Part shown: piece by piece, positions 40,288 through 41,455 of the stretch
How positions within the stretch are numbered: the first letter of the stretch is position 1
Layout: the number at the start of each line of letters is the position of its first letter
The notes under the pieces: generated by a model
What the model was told of the DNA's origin: nothing
The model's input: only the letters and a program-made list of their open reading frames with translations
The model's database searches: none
Source of the DNA: Spongiactinospora gelatinilytica
GTDB lineage: Bacteria; Actinomycetota; Actinomycetes; Streptosporangiales; Streptosporangiaceae
Direction of reading: 5' to 3'
Length of the DNA stretch: 41,455 nt
NCBI RefSeq assembly: GCF_003236385.1
Contig: NZ_POUA01000021.1
Span: 1 to 41,455, forward strand
Translations under genes and position numbers: made by a program

Positions 40288-41455
40288 GTGGGTGACGCCG
40301 TCGAGATGGAACGCCGGACGCGGGAGCGCGACGCGTTCATGCGTGAGCCCTACCCGGTCTATGCGCGGGCCCGCCAGGCGTCCGGGCTGACCTATCTCCC
40401 CGAGATGGACGCCTGGCTGGTCAGCCGGTACGCGGACGTGCGCGAGGTGCTGCGGCGGCCGGAGGACTTCTCCTCTGTGCAGGCGCTGCGCGCCGACGTG
40501 CCGCCGTCGCCGGCCGTACAGGCCGAGCTGGCCAAGGGCATCAGGGGCGGGCGGGTGGTCCTCACCACGGACGGCGCGGCGCACCAGCGGTTGCGGGCGC
40601 CGCTGGTACGGGGCCTGGCGGCGGCCAAGGTGGCCGCGCTCGCGCCGTACATCGCCGAGCGGGCCGAGGCCCTGGTCGCGTCCTTCGCGGCGGACGGCCG
40701 GGCCGAGCTGATGGACGACTACGCCCGGCGGCTGCCCGGCGAGGTGCTCGGCCGGCTGCTCGGCTTCGACCCCGCCGACGTACCGGCCGTGATCCACGGC
40801 GGTTACCGCGCCGAGGCGCTGCTGTTCCGGCCGATGCCGGCCGAGGAGCAGCTCGCCGCCGCTCGTGACATGGTCGCGTTGCAGCACCTCCTGGACGGCC
40901 ACATCCGCCGCGCCCACGCCGAGCGGCGCGACGACCTGTGCGGCGAACTCGTGCGCGGCCTCGCCCCCGGTACGTGGGAGCCGACCGCCGAGCAACGCGC
41001 CGAGCTGGTGTCCAATCTGCAGAACCTGCTGGTCGCCGGGCACCTCACCACCACCGCGCTGATCGGCACCACACTGCTCCACCTGCTCACCGACCGCTCC
41101 CACTGGGAGACGCTGTGCGCCCACCCGGAGGCGATCCCGGCCGCGATCGAGGAGGCCGCCCGGTACGACCCGCCGATCCAGGCGTTCCGGCGGATCACCA
41201 CCCGGCCGCTGACGCTCGCCGGGACCGAACTTCCCGAGGGCACCGCCGTACTCGTCGCCTACGGCTCGGCCAACCGCGACGAGTCCCGCCACGAGCGCCC
41301 GGACGACTTCGACATCACCCGCCCACCGGTCCGCACCATGGCCTTCGGCCACGGCCCGCACAGTTGCCCCGGCTCTCAGCTCGCCCGCGAGCAGTTACGC
41401 GTCACCCTGCGCACGCTGACCACCCGCCTGCCCGGCCTCCGCCTGGCCCCCGGCC
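40288..41455 (+). CDS. Cytochrome P450 (partial, runs off the window)
   Basis: 389 residues visible from the GTG at 40288, which has GGAGG 8 bases upstream. Motifs: I-helix LLVAGHLTTTALIG, K-helix IEEAARYDPP (E-x-x-R), and the heme loop FGHGPHSCPGSQLAREQL with the Cys ligand. Most of the protein is present; the C-terminal few residues lie outside. In the I-helix the acidic residue usually before the conserved Thr (AGxE/D-TT) is Leu. Redox partners are not in the window. It may begin a biosynthetic or catabolic cluster beyond the edge. Confidence 0.94.
   Translation, partial: MGDAVEMERRTRERDAFMREPYPVYARARQASGLTYLPEMDAWLVSRYADVREVLRRPEDFSSVQALRADVPPSPAVQAELAKGIRGGRVVLTTDGAAHQRLRAPLVRGLAAAKVAALAPYIAERAEALVASFAADGRAELMDDYARRLPGEVLGRLLGFDPADVPAVIHGGYRAEALLFRPMPAEEQLAAARDMVALQHLLDGHIRRAHAERRDDLCGELVRGLAPGTWEPTAEQRAELVSNLQNLLVAGHLTTTALIGTTLLHLLTDRSHWETLCAHPEAIPAAIEEAARYDPPIQAFRRITTRPLTLAGTELPEGTAVLVAYGSANRDESRHERPDDFDITRPPVRTMAFGHGPHSCPGSQLAREQLRVTLRTLTTRLPGLRLAPG

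Noticed and set aside
1-41455. CRISPR array, rRNA genes, toxin-antitoxin pair or known defence cluster
   Set aside because: No regularly spaced repeats, rRNA-like sequence or recognisable paired defence genes were seen on reading the window.

Overview
The window is GC-rich bacterial DNA with strong G/C bias at third codon positions, many GTG starts, an FtsH with a long actinobacterial-type N-terminal extension, WYL/GlxA/LuxR-type regulators and likely leaderless genes. It looks like the chromosome of an actinomycete; Streptosporangiales (Nonomuraea/Streptosporangium-like) is my guess from protein style only, not from a search.

Layout. (1) 1-12.6 kb is ordinary chromosome: a partial ftsH, a DUF1269 membrane protein, a DUF3616 protein, a PTH2-type peptidyl-tRNA hydrolase overlapping an MFS transporter, a GlxA/AraC regulator, an MFS gene that has lost its middle, a 1226-residue secreted subtilase and a LuxR-type regulator. 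(2) 12.6-20.1 kb is a decayed integration island ending exactly at the 3' side of a tRNA-Ala(GGC) gene. It holds broken phage-type genes (a DNA methyltransferase, a ribbon-helix-helix stub fused to a holin-like relic), pieces of at least four transposases (IS1182-like, two IS630-like, two IS701-like), an intact VOC gene carried between IS701 copies inside a CTAG/inverted-repeat-bounded unit, an attP-like site made of a tRNA-Phe 3' half between integrase-arm-like repeats, and a serine recombinase broken by a 37-bp tandem duplication. (3) 20.2-29.2 kb: a selenium-binding protein/methanethiol oxidase with a histidine-bearing membrane protein, a lipoprotein serpin, a frameshifted YndJ gene with DUF1990, a secreted two-gene copper-amine-oxidase-like pair, an alpha/beta hydrolase whose start codon sits in the loop of a 12-bp inverted repeat, and a WYL regulator. 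(4) 29.2-41.4 kb: an APH(6)-like kinase coupled to a VOC protein and a membrane protein with a conserved cytosolic tail, an SMP-30 lactonase, an AlaX editing protein overlapping a CynX-type transporter with a 35-bp operator-like palindrome, two coupled membrane proteins, DUF523, a metallo-beta-lactamase-fold hydrolase, a GNAT gene preceded by a 16-codon leader ORF, a DAO-type flavoprotein and a partial P450.

I saw no rRNA and no CRISPR array. I do not see a large, clearly new defence or biosynthetic system. The most original signals are the attP-like relic, the passenger-carrying IS unit, the SBP/membrane-protein pair, the split amine-oxidase-like pair and several uncommon cis elements (leader peptide, start-in-loop hairpin, long palindromes). 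Single-base frameshifts recur at short G or C runs in several places (methyltransferase, YndJ), so real decay and assembly error must be told apart by resequencing.
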